A stretch of 64,000 bases of DNA from Pseudomonas atagonensis (GTDB lineage: Bacteria; Pseudomonadota; Gammaproteobacteria; Pseudomonadales; Pseudomonadaceae), in contig NZ_VXCA01000006.1 of assembly GCF_011369485.1 (NCBI RefSeq), forward strand, positions 43,527 to 107,526, read 5' to 3'. Position 1 is the first letter of the stretch. Each line of letters starts with the position of its first letter. Of this stretch, positions 18,087 through 28,536 are shown piece after piece. The position numbers were made by a program, and so were the translations under genes. The notes beneath the pieces were generated by a model, which was not told the DNA's origin, did not search any database, and was given only the letters and a program-made list of their open reading frames with translations.

Positions 18087-19592
18087 ATGAATAAATCAGC
18101 AGGCGTGCTTCTCGGAATTGTAGTTGCCATCGGCGCGATCAGCGCAGGCGGGGCCTGGTACACCGGGACCAAGATCGAAGGCGTACTGAACAACGCCGTC
18201 ACCAACGCCAACAAAGAGCTGCAGACCGCGATGGCCGGCTCCAACGGCACTGCGTCGCTGGAACTGGTGTCGCTGGAGCGTCACACCTTCACCAGCACCG
18301 CGCACTATCGCCTCAAGGGCGAAGGCGAAATGTTCGGCGACAAGCCGGTCGAGCTGCTGTTCGTCGACCACATCGAGCACGGTCCGCTGCCGTTCTCGCG
18401 TCTGGTTTCGCTGAAATGGCTGCCGGTCATGGCCACCAGCAATTACGAGCTGGAAAAGAGTCCGGCCACCGAAAAATGGTTCGCCGCCACCAAAGGCGCA
18501 GCACCGCTCAAAGGCGTGACCAATATCGGCTATGACGAATCCACCACCAGCACCGTCGATCTGCTGCCGCTGGAAACCGCACTGGATGACCAGTCGAGCC
18601 TGAAATTCTCCGGCCTGACCATGAATATTTCCGCCAGCGCTCAGGCACAGAAGGTCAAGGCTGACGGCTACATGGACAGTCTGAAACTGGTCACCGTCGC
18701 TGAAGATCAGGCACCGGTTCAGGTCGAGCTCAACGGTCTGACCCTGGCCAGCAACCTCGCCAAAAGCAGTTACGGCTACTACACCGGCGAAAACACCCTG
18801 GAGCTGACCAACAGCAAAACCACCTTCGGCACCAAGCAGTCGGTACTTGGCGTGAAGAACTTCGAAATGAAGAACCTCACCGAAGAGAGCGGCAGCAATG
18901 CTTCCGGTCGTGCTGACTACAAGGTTGGCGAAGTGACACTCAACGACAAGAAGATCGGCTCGGCGAACATGGCCATGAGCCTGAAAAATCTCGACATTCC
19001 GTCGACGATGTCGCTGATGCAAATTTACCAGACCAAGTTGCAGCCCTACGAAAAAGCCGCCGCAGAAGCGGCCGAAGCAGGCTTGCCGGCGCCGGAACTG
19101 AACCTGACTGACGCTGAGAATGCGCAAGTCAAAGCCGATCTGCAGAAACTGCTGGCGGCCGGCCCGCAAGTAGCGCTGGAGAACCTGTCGTTCAATACCG
19201 CCAACGGCGAAAGCCGCGCCAGCCTGGTCATTGATCTGACCAAACCGCAGTCGATGGACTTGCCGCCGGACCAACTGGGCAAACAACTGGTCGCGCTGCT
19301 CGACCTGAATATCCAGGTGTCCAAGCCAATGCTGGTCGACCTGCTCAGTGTGCAGGCGCAACTCGATGGCCAGACCGATGCCAAAGCCATCGTCGATCAG
19401 TCCAAAGAGGCTGCCGACATGTTCGCGGGCATGGCGGTCGGTTCGCAGTTAGCCGTAGTGGACGGCACCAACGTGGTGACCAAGCTGCATTACGCCGCCA
19501 ATCAGGTGGAATTCAACGGCCAGAAAATGACCGTCGAGCAGTTCGTCGGCTTCCTGATGAGCAAATTCGCCGGCGTCACGCAAGTGCAGTAA
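18087..19592 (+). CDS. YdgA family (DUF945) protein
   Basis: This 501-residue protein has an N-terminal hydrophobic segment (GVLLGIVVAIGAISAGGAWYTG, one run, about 5-26) that acts as anchor or signal, followed by a long beta-rich periplasmic region typical of YdgA/DUF945. An Ala/Glu-rich helical insert lies near residues 315-340. The family has no firmly assigned biochemical role. It is followed by a clear rho-independent terminator, so it is probably monocistronic. Confidence 0.83.
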   Translation: MNKSAGVLLGIVVAIGAISAGGAWYTGTKIEGVLNNAVTNANKELQTAMAGSNGTASLELVSLERHTFTSTAHYRLKGEGEMFGDKPVELLFVDHIEHGPLPFSRLVSLKWLPVMATSNYELEKSPATEKWFAATKGAAPLKGVTNIGYDESTTSTVDLLPLETALDDQSSLKFSGLTMNISASAQAQKVKADGYMDSLKLVTVAEDQAPVQVELNGLTLASNLAKSSYGYYTGENTLELTNSKTTFGTKQSVLGVKNFEMKNLTEESGSNASGRADYKVGEVTLNDKKIGSANMAMSLKNLDIPSTMSLMQIYQTKLQPYEKAAAEAAEAGLPAPELNLTDAENAQVKADLQKLLAAGPQVALENLSFNTANGESRASLVIDLTKPQSMDLPPDQLGKQLVALLDLNIQVSKPMLVDLLSVQAQLDGQTDAKAIVDQSKEAADMFAGMAVGSQLAVVDGTNVVTKLHYAANQVEFNGQKMTVEQFVGFLMSKFAGVTQVQ

Positions 19593-19610
19593 TACTGCGT
19601 TCTAAATAAC

Positions 19611-19650
19611 AACGCCCGGCCTCTGCATTGCGCAGACGTCGGGCGTTTTG
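19611..19650 (+). terminator. Rho-independent terminator
   Basis: AACGCCCGGCCTCTGC pairs with the GCAGACGTCGGGCGTT arm around a short loop and runs into a short T stretch (GGGCGTTTTG). It ends the YdgA-like transcript 18 bp after its stop. Confidence 0.8.
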
Positions 19651-19850
19651 CTGTCTGGCGCATGGGTTTTTGCGGTGTTTCAGCCCAGGCTTTGTTACGA
19701 ATCTGAACAATTATTGTGTTCTGAATATTGGTCTACGCTTGCATGCAAGACTGCCTGACTAAGCTTGGCTGAGCCTTGTTGGCTCAGTCTCCGTTACGAA
19801 TGGGCAAGGAGGGCATTGCGACCCGGCTGGCCATGTAAGGATGCTGACGA
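19651..19850 (+). promoter_or_regulatory. pgaA upstream region/leader with hairpin and GGA sites
   Basis: The region holds a 7-bp inverted repeat CTGAGCC-TTGTT-GGCTCAG (19769-19787), two copies of GTTACGAA (near 19693 and 19793), and two AAGGA sites (19806-19810 and 19837-19841). The second AAGGA is the ribosome site of pgaA, 9 bases before its ATG. Such GGA sites are what CsrA/RsmA proteins bind, and the E. coli pgaA leader is a known CsrA target. No confident -35/-10 pair was found. Confidence 0.4.
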
Positions 19851-22331
19851 ATGCCGCGTATTGATGTCCCTGTATTGCATCGTGGTTTACGCCCTTTGTT
19901 TCGCTTCGCGCTGTGCAGCCAATTGCTTTGGCCGGCACTGGCGTTTGCCGACACACCCTACGATCAGATGGTGCGAGATGCCCGTGCCGGGCAAACCACG
20001 CCTGCGTTGAATGTGCTGCGGCAGGTGCCGCCGGGCCAGTCGACCACCGGGCAGATCAGCGATCACCTGCAAATCGCCAGTTGGGCCGGACTCGATGCCG
20101 AAGTGGTGCAGGTCTATGAAACCCAGGGCCGCGACCGCGTGTTGCCGGTACAGGCACTGACTGCCACCGCCCGCGCTTATCGCAACCTCAAGCGTTGGGA
20201 TCAGGCCACTCAGGTCTACAACAAGGCTCTGGCTCTGGAACCGGACAACGCCGACCTGCAACTCGGCCTCGCGCTGACCCAGGCCGACGCCGGCAAACCG
20301 GACGAGGCCGTGACCCGCGCCAAGGCCTTGGTCGCGGCCAAACCCGATGATCCTTCGCGCCGACTTGCGCTGGGCTACGCGCTGACCCGCGCCGGCAAGC
20401 AATACGATGCGCTGTTCGAATACGATCAGGCGTTCAAACGTGCCGGCAGCAAACCGGAAGTTGCCCGCGAATACGTGGTCGCCCTGCAAAAGGCGCGTCT
20501 GCCGGAACCGGCGATACGCTTGGCCAATCAACGTCCCGGCCTGATTGATCCGGTCACCCTGCGCCGTCTCGAAGGCGATCTGGCCGCCGAACGCGTGCGC
20601 CTCGCCGAACTGGCCACCCGCAGCGAAAAAGAACGCTACGTCATCGCCGACCGTGCGCTGGCCGATTACGACAAACTGCTCGCCACCTGGACTCCGGATG
20701 CCAGCGCCAGGGACGACGTGACGCGTTGGCGCATCGACCGCATGGGCGCACTCAAGGCGCGCGCACGTACCGCCGACGTCATCAGCGAATACCAGAAGCT
20801 GCAAGCCGAAGGTGTGAAAATTCCGACCTACGCACTGCGTTGGGTCGCGGCGTCCTACCTCGATCAGCGTGAGCCGGAAATCGCTTCCGATCTCTATCGC
20901 CAGGTACTGTCCGCCCCGGACGCTGATGTCGGCGACCGTCTCGAAGACACCACGGCGTTGTACTACGCGCTGCTGGAAAGCGACCGGGCCGACGAGGCAC
21001 GCAAAGTCGCCGAAGATCTGGCCAAATCCCAGCGCCCGCGCATCGAACTCAAGGGCCTGCCCATCGGCAACCCCAACGATGAGTGGATGGACGCCCAGCA
21101 ACTCGCAGCGCAGGCCGGCACTTACAGCTCCGACCTGCCACACGGCGAAGAACGCTTGCAGACGTTGGTCGATCAGGCTCCGGGCAACATCGGCTTGCGG
21201 CTCGCTCAGGCCGATCTGTACCTGGCCCGTCAATGGCCGCGCCGCGCAGAAAACCAGCTCAAGGAAACCGAGAGCATGACGCCGCGCGACATGGGCCTGG
21301 AGGTCGCTCAGGCGCGTACCGCGATGACGCTGCAGGAATGGCGGCAGATGGATGCGCTGACCGACGACGTCGTCGCGCGCTTTCCTGACAATCGCCAGGT
21401 TCAACGCGCGGCCCGCGAGCGTGAAGTTCACGACATGTCCGAACTGCGCGTCGAAGCCTACGGCGGCAAGGCCAACGGTGGCGGCAGCAGCGGCGCCGGA
21501 GCGGTTAGCGGCAGCCGTGATTACGGTATTCAGACCACGCTTTACAGCCCGCCGATTGATGAAGACTGGCGCGTCTTTGCCGGTGCCGGTTACGCCACGG
21601 GCGACTTTGCCGAAGGCACCGGCAACCATCGCTTCCAGCGTGTTGGCCTGGAGCGGCGCACCCGCGACATGACCCTCGAAGCCGAAGTCTCCAACCACTC
21701 CTACGGGTACGGCGACAAGCAGGGTGCGCGTCTGGCGATTGCCCGCGACATCAATGACAACTGGCAATACGGCGGCAGCCTCGAATACCTGTCGGCGGAA
21801 ACCCCGTTGCGCGCGCTCAACAGTGACATCAAGGCCAACGGCGGCAGCGGTTTCATTCGCTGGCGCGCCAACGAAAGCCGCGAGTGGCGGCTGTCGGTCA
21901 GCCCATCGCATTTCAGCGACGGCAACAATCGCGTCGAAGCTTTGCTCACCGGTCGCGAGGGCGTTTACAGCGCGCCGAACGTGCAGGTCGATGCCGGTCT
22001 GGAAGTCGGCACCAGCCATAACTCCAAGTCCGATGACGTGCCGTACTTCAACCCCAAATCCGACTTCAGCGTCATGCCGCTGGTCAACGTCAATCACGTG
22101 CTCTACCACCGTTACGAAACTTCCTGGAGCCAGCAATTCCAGGCGGGTGCCGGTACCTACAGCCAGCGTGATCACGGCACGGGCGGCATGGCGTTGCTCG
22201 GTTACGGCCAGCGTTACGCCTGGAACGACGTGTTCGAAGTGGGCGGTCTGTTCAGTGTGATCAACCGGCCCTACGACGGTGATCGGGAGACCGATCTGCG
22301 TCTGCTCGTCGACCTCACTTTCCGCTTCTAG
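19851..22331 (+). CDS. pgaA: PgaA, poly-N-acetylglucosamine export porin
   Basis: This 826-residue outer membrane protein has an N-terminal signal (LCSQLLWPALAFA ending near residue 38), a TPR superhelix (about 40-500, for example WDQATQVYNKALALEPDNADL) that binds de-acetylated PNAG in the periplasm, and a C-terminal 16-strand-type barrel ending in LLVDLTFRF with terminal Phe. Length and order match PgaA. It is first in pgaABCD, with 6 bp between its last coding base and the upstream TTG, and 12 bp to the pgaB ATG. Confidence 0.95.
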   Translation: MPRIDVPVLHRGLRPLFRFALCSQLLWPALAFADTPYDQMVRDARAGQTTPALNVLRQVPPGQSTTGQISDHLQIASWAGLDAEVVQVYETQGRDRVLPVQALTATARAYRNLKRWDQATQVYNKALALEPDNADLQLGLALTQADAGKPDEAVTRAKALVAAKPDDPSRRLALGYALTRAGKQYDALFEYDQAFKRAGSKPEVAREYVVALQKARLPEPAIRLANQRPGLIDPVTLRRLEGDLAAERVRLAELATRSEKERYVIADRALADYDKLLATWTPDASARDDVTRWRIDRMGALKARARTADVISEYQKLQAEGVKIPTYALRWVAASYLDQREPEIASDLYRQVLSAPDADVGDRLEDTTALYYALLESDRADEARKVAEDLAKSQRPRIELKGLPIGNPNDEWMDAQQLAAQAGTYSSDLPHGEERLQTLVDQAPGNIGLRLAQADLYLARQWPRRAENQLKETESMTPRDMGLEVAQARTAMTLQEWRQMDALTDDVVARFPDNRQVQRAAREREVHDMSELRVEAYGGKANGGGSSGAGAVSGSRDYGIQTTLYSPPIDEDWRVFAGAGYATGDFAEGTGNHRFQRVGLERRTRDMTLEAEVSNHSYGYGDKQGARLAIARDINDNWQYGGSLEYLSAETPLRALNSDIKANGGSGFIRWRANESREWRLSVSPSHFSDGNNRVEALLTGREGVYSAPNVQVDAGLEVGTSHNSKSDDVPYFNPKSDFSVMPLVNVNHVLYHRYETSWSQQFQAGAGTYSQRDHGTGGMALLGYGQRYAWNDVFEVGGLFSVINRPYDGDRETDLRLLVDLTFRF

Positions 22332-22343
22332 AAGAGTTTGAAG

Positions 22344-24341
22344 ATGCCTTTGATTTCGCGTTTCATCCTTCTGCTGGGAGTGCTGCTGGTCAGCGCCTGC
22401 GCCCAGCAAGCTCCGGCCTTCGCACCGCCGTCCGAGCGCCCGGTGGCGGCCAGTGAGAAACCATGGCCGAAAAATCACGTGCTGGGCATCGCCTACCACG
22501 ACGTCGAAGACCGCGATCCCGATCAGGCGGTGGTGGCGGTGCGCACCGAGCGCATGATCGAGCAACTGGCCTGGCTGCGTGAAAACGGCTACAAACCGGT
22601 CACGGTCGACCAGATCATGGCCGCGCGCAAGGGTGGCCCGGAGCTGCCCGCGAAAGCGATCCTGCTGAGCTTCGACGACGGTTATGCAAGCTTCTACACC
22701 CGAGTATTACCGGTGTTGCGCGCCTATAACTGGCACGCGCTGCTGGCGCCGGTCGGTACCTGGATCGACACGCCCCTGAATCAACCGGTGGACTTCGCCG
22801 GCGCCCCGCGTGCCCGTTCCGACTTTCTGACCTGGGATCAGGTACGCGAGATTTCGCAATCCGGGCTGGTGGAAATCGCCGCCCACACCGACGCCAACCA
22901 CAAAGGCATCCTCGCCAACCCGCAGGGCAACATGCAGCCTGCGGCCGCGACCCGGCGTTACGATCCAGTGACCAAGCGCTACGAATCCGAGGCCGATTTC
23001 CAGGCGCGGATTCGCACCGACGTGAACAATATTTCGGAAAAAATCCGTAAGGTCACCGGTAAAAAGCCACGCGTCTGGGTCTGGCCGTACGGCACGGCGG
23101 ACGGTACTTCGCTGACCGTTGTCGGCGAGGAAGGCTACGAAATGGCCCTGACCCTCGACGACGGTCTCGATGCCCTCGACAACCTGATGAGCAGCCCGCG
23201 CTTCCTCGTCGCCTCCGACCCTGACGGCGAGCACTTCGCCAACAGCGTGGTTGCGGTGCAGTCCGATTTCGCCATGCGCGTGGTGCATGTCGATCTGGAC
23301 AACGTCTACGATCCGGACCCGGCGCAGCAGGACATCAACCTTGGCAAACTGGTGCAGCGCATGGCGGACATGGGCGCCAACACGGTGTTCCTGCAAGCCT
23401 TCGCCGATCCGAAAGGCGATGGTCTGGTGCACTCGCTGTACTTCCCCAACCGCCACTTGCCGGTGCGTGCGGACATCTTTGACCGGGTCGCCTGGCAGTT
23501 GCGTACCCGCGCTCACGTGAAAGTCTTTGCGTGGATGCCGGTGCTGAGTTTCGGCCTCGACTCGAAGCTGCCACGCGTTACCCGCTGGGACCCGAAGACC
23601 GGCACCACGTCGGTCGATCCGGACCAGTACAAACGCCTGTCGCCCTTCGATCCGGAAGTACGGCGGATCATCGGTGAAATCTACGAAGACGTGGCACGCC
23701 TGACGTCAGTCGACGGCATTCTTTATCACGACGACGCGGTGCTCTCGGACTTCGAAGACGCCAGCCCCGAAGCCTTGAAAACCTACGCTGCCCACGGTTT
23801 ACCGGGATCGATTGCCGCGCTGCGAGATGACCCCGCAGCGATGCAGCGCTGGACGCGTTTCAAGAGCAAATACCTCATCGATTTCACCAACGAGCTGACT
23901 GCCAAAGTCCGTGCGATTCGCGGCCCGCAGGTGCTGACAGCGCGCAACATCTTCGCCGAGCCAATGCTCAATCCCGAAAGCGAAGCGTGGTTCGCACAGA
24001 ACCTCGATGACTTCCTCGTGACCTACGACTGGACGGCGCCGATGGCGATGCCGCTGATGGAAAAACAGACCCAGGCGCAATCCGGCCCGTGGCTGGAGGC
24101 GTTGGTGGCCACGGTCAGGAAACGCCCCGGCGCGCTGGATCGCACCGTGTTTGAACTGCAGGCGCGGGACTGGACGAAAAAGGATCAGGCCGACATCGAT
24201 GGCGCGCATCTGGCGGACTGGATGGGTCGCCTCAAGCGTCAGGGCGCGACCAGCTTCGGCTACTACCCGGACAACTTCCTCGACAACCTGCCGGACCTGA
24301 AAACCGTAAGGCCTGCGCTCTCCAACAAATGGAATCCATAA
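22344..24341 (+). CDS. pgaB: PgaB, poly-beta-1,6-GlcNAc N-deacetylase
   Basis: This 665-residue lipoprotein (lipobox VSAC, Cys19) has an N-terminal polysaccharide deacetylase domain with LSFDDGYAS (metal/catalytic Asp pair) and YHDV motifs, and a C-terminal GHL13 glycoside-hydrolase-like domain (about 305-640) that binds or cleaves the partly de-acetylated polymer. It acts in the periplasm before export through PgaA. ATG 22344 with AGAAGAG upstream is preferred to TTG 22338. Confidence 0.95.
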   Translation: MPLISRFILLLGVLLVSACAQQAPAFAPPSERPVAASEKPWPKNHVLGIAYHDVEDRDPDQAVVAVRTERMIEQLAWLRENGYKPVTVDQIMAARKGGPELPAKAILLSFDDGYASFYTRVLPVLRAYNWHALLAPVGTWIDTPLNQPVDFAGAPRARSDFLTWDQVREISQSGLVEIAAHTDANHKGILANPQGNMQPAAATRRYDPVTKRYESEADFQARIRTDVNNISEKIRKVTGKKPRVWVWPYGTADGTSLTVVGEEGYEMALTLDDGLDALDNLMSSPRFLVASDPDGEHFANSVVAVQSDFAMRVVHVDLDNVYDPDPAQQDINLGKLVQRMADMGANTVFLQAFADPKGDGLVHSLYFPNRHLPVRADIFDRVAWQLRTRAHVKVFAWMPVLSFGLDSKLPRVTRWDPKTGTTSVDPDQYKRLSPFDPEVRRIIGEIYEDVARLTSVDGILYHDDAVLSDFEDASPEALKTYAAHGLPGSIAALRDDPAAMQRWTRFKSKYLIDFTNELTAKVRAIRGPQVLTARNIFAEPMLNPESEAWFAQNLDDFLVTYDWTAPMAMPLMEKQTQAQSGPWLEALVATVRKRPGALDRTVFELQARDWTKKDQADIDGAHLADWMGRLKRQGATSFGYYPDNFLDNLPDLKTVRPALSNKWNP

Positions 24342-24342
24342 C

Positions 24343-25698
24343 ATGCTGGATAGACTGTTAGCCCTGCTTGTTCTGGCGATTGTCCTCGGCGTTCCGCTGG
24401 GGCTGATCTTCCTGGTGACCGGGCAGTTCCTGATGGACTTCGTGTTCTTCTACCCGCTGTTCATGTCCGGGTTGTGGATTGCCGGTGGCCTGTATTTCTG
24501 GCTGCACTGGGAGCGCCACTGGCCGTGGAAGGACGATACGTTGCCGCCGCCGCTGGAAGGCGAACCGCTGATCTCGATCCTGATCCCTTGCTACAACGAA
24601 GGCGAAAACGCCGCCGACACGATCCACGCGGCGCTGGCCCAGCATTACCCGAACATCGAAGTTATCGCGATCAACGACGGCTCCAAGGACAACACCGCCG
24701 AAGTGCTCGACCGGCTGGCCAAGGAAGATCCGCGCCTGCGCGTGCTGCACCTGGCGGAAAACCAGGGCAAGGCCGTGGCGCTGCGCATGGGCGCCATCGC
24801 CGCGCGCAGTGAGTATCTGGTGTGCATCGACGGTGATGCGCTGCTGGCGCCGAACACCGCTGCCTATCTGGTGGCACCGATGCTCGACAACGCCCGATTG
24901 GGTGCGGTGACCGGCAACCCACGGATTCGCACGCGTTCGACGCTGGTCGGGAGGGTGCAGGTCGGCGAGTTCTCGTCGATCATCGGCTTGATCAAACGTA
25001 CGCAACGCGTGTTCGGACGGATCTTCACCGTCTCCGGGGTCATCGTCGCGTTCCGTCGTACGGCGCTGAACCGGGTTGGCTACTGGAGCCCGGACATGAT
25101 CACTGAAGACATCGACATTAGCTGGAAGCTGCAACTCGATCACTGGAGCATCTTTTACGAGCCGCGCGCGCTGTGCTGGATTCTGATGCCGGAAACCCTC
25201 GGCGGATTGTGGAAGCAGCGGCTGCGCTGGGCGCAGGGCGGCGCCGAAGTGCTGTTCAAGAACATTCGCGGGATCTGGCAGTACCGCCACCGTTACCTGT
25301 GGCCGCTGCTGTTCGAATACTGCCTGTCGACCGGTTGGGCCTTCACCTTCCTGTTGTCGGTGATTTTCTGGGGTGTCGGCAAGTTCGTGGTCATGCCGGA
25401 AGCGATTGCGGTGGATCACCTGATGCCGCCGGCGTTTACCGGTCTGCTGCTGGCCTTCGTCTGTCTGGTGCAGTTTGCCGTCAGCATTGTCATTGATCGC
25501 CGCTACGAACCGGGGCTGGGCAGGACCATGTTCTGGGTGGTCTGGTATCCGTTGGTGTTCTGGTTGATCAGCCTGCTGACCACGCTGGTCAGTTTCCCCA
25601 AAGTGCTGTTCGGCCAACATCAGAAACGTGCGCGTTGGGTCAGCCCTGACCGGGGCATCAAGCCGATCGGGGACGACGAAGAGGAGGTCATCAAATGA
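24343..25698 (+). CDS. pgaC: PgaC, poly-beta-1,6-N-acetylglucosamine synthase
   Basis: This 451-residue inner-membrane GT2 glycosyltransferase has two N-terminal membrane segments (about 5-50), a catalytic domain with [20 protein letters not shown], the Dx[19 protein letters not shown] and the QRLRWAQ (QxxRW) motif, then C-terminal membrane segments (about 320-430). It polymerises UDP-GlcNAc, usually with PgaD under c-di-GMP control. The gene starts one base after pgaB ends. Confidence 0.96.
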   Translation: MLDRLLALLVLAIVLGVPLGLIFLVTGQFLMDFVFFYPLFMSGLWIAGGLYFWLHWERHWPWKDDTLPPPLEGEPLISILIPCYNEGENAADTIHAALAQHYPNIEVIAINDGSKDNTAEVLDRLAKEDPRLRVLHLAENQGKAVALRMGAIAARSEYLVCIDGDALLAPNTAAYLVAPMLDNARLGAVTGNPRIRTRSTLVGRVQVGEFSSIIGLIKRTQRVFGRIFTVSGVIVAFRRTALNRVGYWSPDMITEDIDISWKLQLDHWSIFYEPRALCWILMPETLGGLWKQRLRWAQGGAEVLFKNIRGIWQYRHRYLWPLLFEYCLSTGWAFTFLLSVIFWGVGKFVVMPEAIAVDHLMPPAFTGLLLAFVCLVQFAVSIVIDRRYEPGLGRTMFWVVWYPLVFWLISLLTTLVSFPKVLFGQHQKRARWVSPDRGIKPIGDDEEEVIK

Positions 25699-26228
25699 AA
25701 ATCATCCGGACCCGCCAACGGCCATTTCTGGTTGTGGTCGATGTGTTTCTCACGGTGCTGGCGTGGATTGGCCTGCTGTTTCTGCTGGTGCGCGGGCTCT
25801 GGCCGCTGATCGAAACCCATGCCGGCGGGCCGCGCATCGACAACTCGGCGTTCGAAGCGCTGGGTACCTTGCAGATTTACCTGTGGGTGGCGTTGGTCAA
25901 CGCGGTGATCCTGATTTCCTGGGCGCGTTATCAACAACGCAAAAGCAGAAGCTTCGCCCAGCGGCGTTTGCCTTCGCCGGTGATCGACGACGAAGGGCTG
26001 AGCAAGAGTTTCAAACTGTGTGATGACCGTTTGCAAAAGCTGCGCACACCTGGGGTGATGACCATTCACAACGATCAGGAAGGCGACATCAGTCATGTGG
26101 TGACGCATTTCTGGCCGGTGCAGCAGGAACAGTTGCCGCCACCGCTGGCGCCCATCGAGCACCCACGGGTGATCTTTCTCCACGCCGAGGATGACGATAA
26201 CCGCGAGCCGGTCAATCGGCCGACCTGA
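25695..26228 (+). CDS. pgaD: PgaD, PNAG biosynthesis accessory protein
   Basis: This 177-residue protein has two transmembrane segments (about 12-36 and 57-77) and a soluble C-terminal tail, as expected for PgaD, which joins PgaC to form the c-di-GMP-responsive synthase. It overlaps pgaC by 4 bp. Its 3' end overlaps the convergent Rieske reductase gene by 17 bp. The C-terminal tail is longer than in E. coli PgaD, which I recall as about 137 residues. Confidence 0.9.
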   Translation: MKIIRTRQRPFLVVVDVFLTVLAWIGLLFLLVRGLWPLIETHAGGPRIDNSAFEALGTLQIYLWVALVNAVILISWARYQQRKSRSFAQRRLPSPVIDDEGLSKSFKLCDDRLQKLRTPGVMTIHNDQEGDISHVVTHFWPVQQEQLPPPLAPIEHPRVIFLHAEDDDNREPVNRPT

Positions 26229-27747
26229 CTTCGCGAATCAGCCGCCACGCCTCTTCCATCGGCAGCGGCTGTTTCATTCGTTCGGCCAGCAGCGCCATCG
26301 CGCGCTCTTCTTCGCAGGCCACGGCGGCGACCAGAATGCCGTTTCTGCCGAACAGACCGATGAAGGGCGGTTGCTCGGGGTCGCCGAGAAATTCCGAATC
26401 ATCCCAATGCTCGGCGTGGCCGAGGTAGTCGTAATTCTTGCCGAAATGCCAGGTCCAGAAGTACGGCACATCGAGATAGTGTTCCTCGCCCCCAAGCATG
26501 TTCGCCGCCGCGATCCGTGCGTGCTGCTGGGCCAGGCGCCAGTGTTCGATGCGCTGGGGCTGGCCGTTCAGCGGGAACGTGGCGATGTCGCCAATCGCCC
26601 ACAGACCTTCGGTCACGCGCATGCCGTCATCGACACTTATTGACTGGTCTTGCTCACGGGGTAATGAGGTAAACGCCTCGGTGGCCGGGTGTACGCCGAT
26701 GCCTGCCAGCACCAGATCGGCTGAAAGACGCAAACCATTGTCCAGCAACACCGCCTCGACCTTGCCGTCACCGATGATTTCTGTGGCCTCATGATTGTTA
26801 ATGAACTTCACGCCATGGGCTTCGTGCAGAGCGCGGATTGCCTTGCCCACCGCTTCGCCGAACTGAGCCACGAAAGGAATCGCGTGGCGCGCGATGACGG
26901 TCACGTCGAGGCCGAACTGGCGTAGTGCAGAGGCGCATTCGAGGGCGATGAAGCTGTCGCCGATGATCACGGCGCGTTGATCGGGCCTGGCAGCGTTGAT
27001 GATCTGTTCGGCCTGGGCTTTGGAGCGCAGGACGAAAACTTGCGCCAGGTTCGCACCGGGCAGTTCCAGTGCATTGGGCGTAGCACCGGTGGCCAGCACG
27101 GCTGCGCTGTAATTGAGCGTCCGGCCGTCTTTTAGATGCAGGGTTTTGCTTTCGACGTCGAGCGCGACGACTTCGCCTGCGACCCGATTGATGTGTTGTT
27201 CGCGGTAAAAGGCGTCATCGCGCAACGCAGGGGTTTGCGCTGGCGGCATCTCACCGGCGAGCACGAATTTGCTCAACACCGTGCGGTCGTAACCGGCAGT
27301 TTCACGGTCGATCAGCACAATACGGCCGCCGAAGCCCTTTTCACGCAGAGCCGCCGCACACGCAGTTCCCGCCGCGCCCGAGCCAACGATTACGAACGTG
27401 CGCGAGTCATCGGCGGGCGGCGTGTGTGGGTGGGGCAACGGTTGATCGTCTACCCAGACCTCGTCGCCACGCAGCTCCAGTGGATAGCGCTTGAGGCTGT
27501 CGAGGGCCGGCGGTTCGCATAACGCGCCGTCCTCGATGCGGAACGCCGCCTTGTGCCAGGGGCAGATCAGGCGTCCGTGGCACAACGCGCCGTCAGCCAG
27601 CGGCGCACCGGCATGAGGGCATTCGCCCTGGAAGGCGCGTAATTGCCCGGCCGTGCGCAGCAAAACAATCTTGCACTCGCCTATTTTGACTTCCAGGCCA
27701 CGGTCTTCAGGAACATCTGCGAAACGGGCGACACGGTGCAGGGACAT
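26212..27747 (-). CDS. Rieske-domain FAD/NAD(P) reductase (AIF-like)
   Basis: This 511-residue protein joins an N-terminal Rieske [2Fe-2S] domain (Cys43-x-His45 in GECPHAG and Cys62-x2-His65 in CPWHKA) to a pyridine nucleotide-disulfide reductase domain with two Rossmann motifs (FVIVGSGAAGTACAAAL; RAVIIGDSFIALECASAL) and a C-terminal reductase-like domain. It resembles AIFL-type or ferredoxin-reductase-like proteins. Start 27747 is chosen for its GAGGA site; GTG/ATG options upstream lack one. The electron acceptor is unknown. Confidence 0.88.
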   Translation of the reverse strand: MSLHRVARFADVPEDRGLEVKIGECKIVLLRTAGQLRAFQGECPHAGAPLADGALCHGRLICPWHKAAFRIEDGALCEPPALDSLKRYPLELRGDEVWVDDQPLPHPHTPPADDSRTFVIVGSGAAGTACAAALREKGFGGRIVLIDRETAGYDRTVLSKFVLAGEMPPAQTPALRDDAFYREQHINRVAGEVVALDVESKTLHLKDGRTLNYSAAVLATGATPNALELPGANLAQVFVLRSKAQAEQIINAARPDQRAVIIGDSFIALECASALRQFGLDVTVIARHAIPFVAQFGEAVGKAIRALHEAHGVKFINNHEATEIIGDGKVEAVLLDNGLRLSADLVLAGIGVHPATEAFTSLPREQDQSISVDDGMRVTEGLWAIGDIATFPLNGQPQRIEHWRLAQQHARIAAANMLGGEEHYLDVPYFWTWHFGKNYDYLGHAEHWDDSEFLGDPEQPPFIGLFGRNGILVAAVACEEERAMALLAERMKQPLPMEEAWRLIREVRSAD

Positions 27748-27886
27748 GTTCGGCTTCCTCGCGGGCATTTCTCTTACGAGTTTGGGCGACAGTGCGAGGT
27801 TCAGCCATTTGCTACTGCCACGGCACGAACGGTACGGCTATAGTTTGCAGGCCGACGACGGCCCCACTGCACAAGGTGCTCCCGGA

Positions 27887-28450
27887 ATGACCCGATTGAC
27901 CTCTCTTAACCCTTGGCTGGCGGCCGTTGCCGTTGCCCTTTGCGTGCAGTTTCCGGCGCAGGCAGCCCAGGAGCGCTTCACCCTCGATATCCCCGGTGTC
28001 TCGGACAATCGCCTGTTCACCTCGGCGGCGGCCAGCGATGCGGCAGGTTGCGGCGGCAAGAACCAGTCGCCGGCATTAAGCTGGAACGCCGGGCCTGCCG
28101 GCACCCTGAGCTACGCGATCGTCATGCACGACCCGGACGGCCAGAAAGGTCTGGGCGTCGATCACTGGATTCATTACGGCATCAAAGCCACGACTCACCA
28201 GATCGCGGCGGGTGTCGGCGCCAAATCTGCGCTCGAGGGCGTCGGCGGCACCAACAGCAAGGGCAACACTCATTACATGGGACCGTGCCCTCCGGTGGGC
28301 GACAGCGCGCACCACTACATCATCCAGATTTACGCGCTGGATCTGACGCCGGACGCCTTGCCTGCCGGTCTGACCCGCGCCGAGCTGATGGAAAAAATCA
28401 AAGGCCATGTGCTGCGCAACAGCAGTGTGGTGCGGCGTTATCACCGCTGA
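27887..28450 (+). CDS. YbhB/YbcL-family (PEBP-like) periplasmic protein
   Basis: This 187-residue protein has a signal peptide (AAVAVALCVQFPAQA) and the PEBP/RKIP pattern: SPALSWNAGPAGTLSYAIVMHDPD, DHWIHYGI and GPCPPVGDSAHHYIIQIYALD. Bacterial members bind anions or phospholipid-like ligands; their role is mostly unknown. It is divergent from the Rieske reductase gene with a 139-bp gap. Confidence 0.9.
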   Translation: MTRLTSLNPWLAAVAVALCVQFPAQAAQERFTLDIPGVSDNRLFTSAAASDAAGCGGKNQSPALSWNAGPAGTLSYAIVMHDPDGQKGLGVDHWIHYGIKATTHQIAAGVGAKSALEGVGGTNSKGNTHYMGPCPPVGDSAHHYIIQIYALDLTPDALPAGLTRAELMEKIKGHVLRNSSVVRRYHR

Positions 28451-28536
28451 AAATTTTTTTAGCGGCGCTTAACCCGAACTGAATGGGCTGGCCGTCTCAG
28501 TGGATGAATGATCACTTTCATCCCGAGGTCAGCCCC

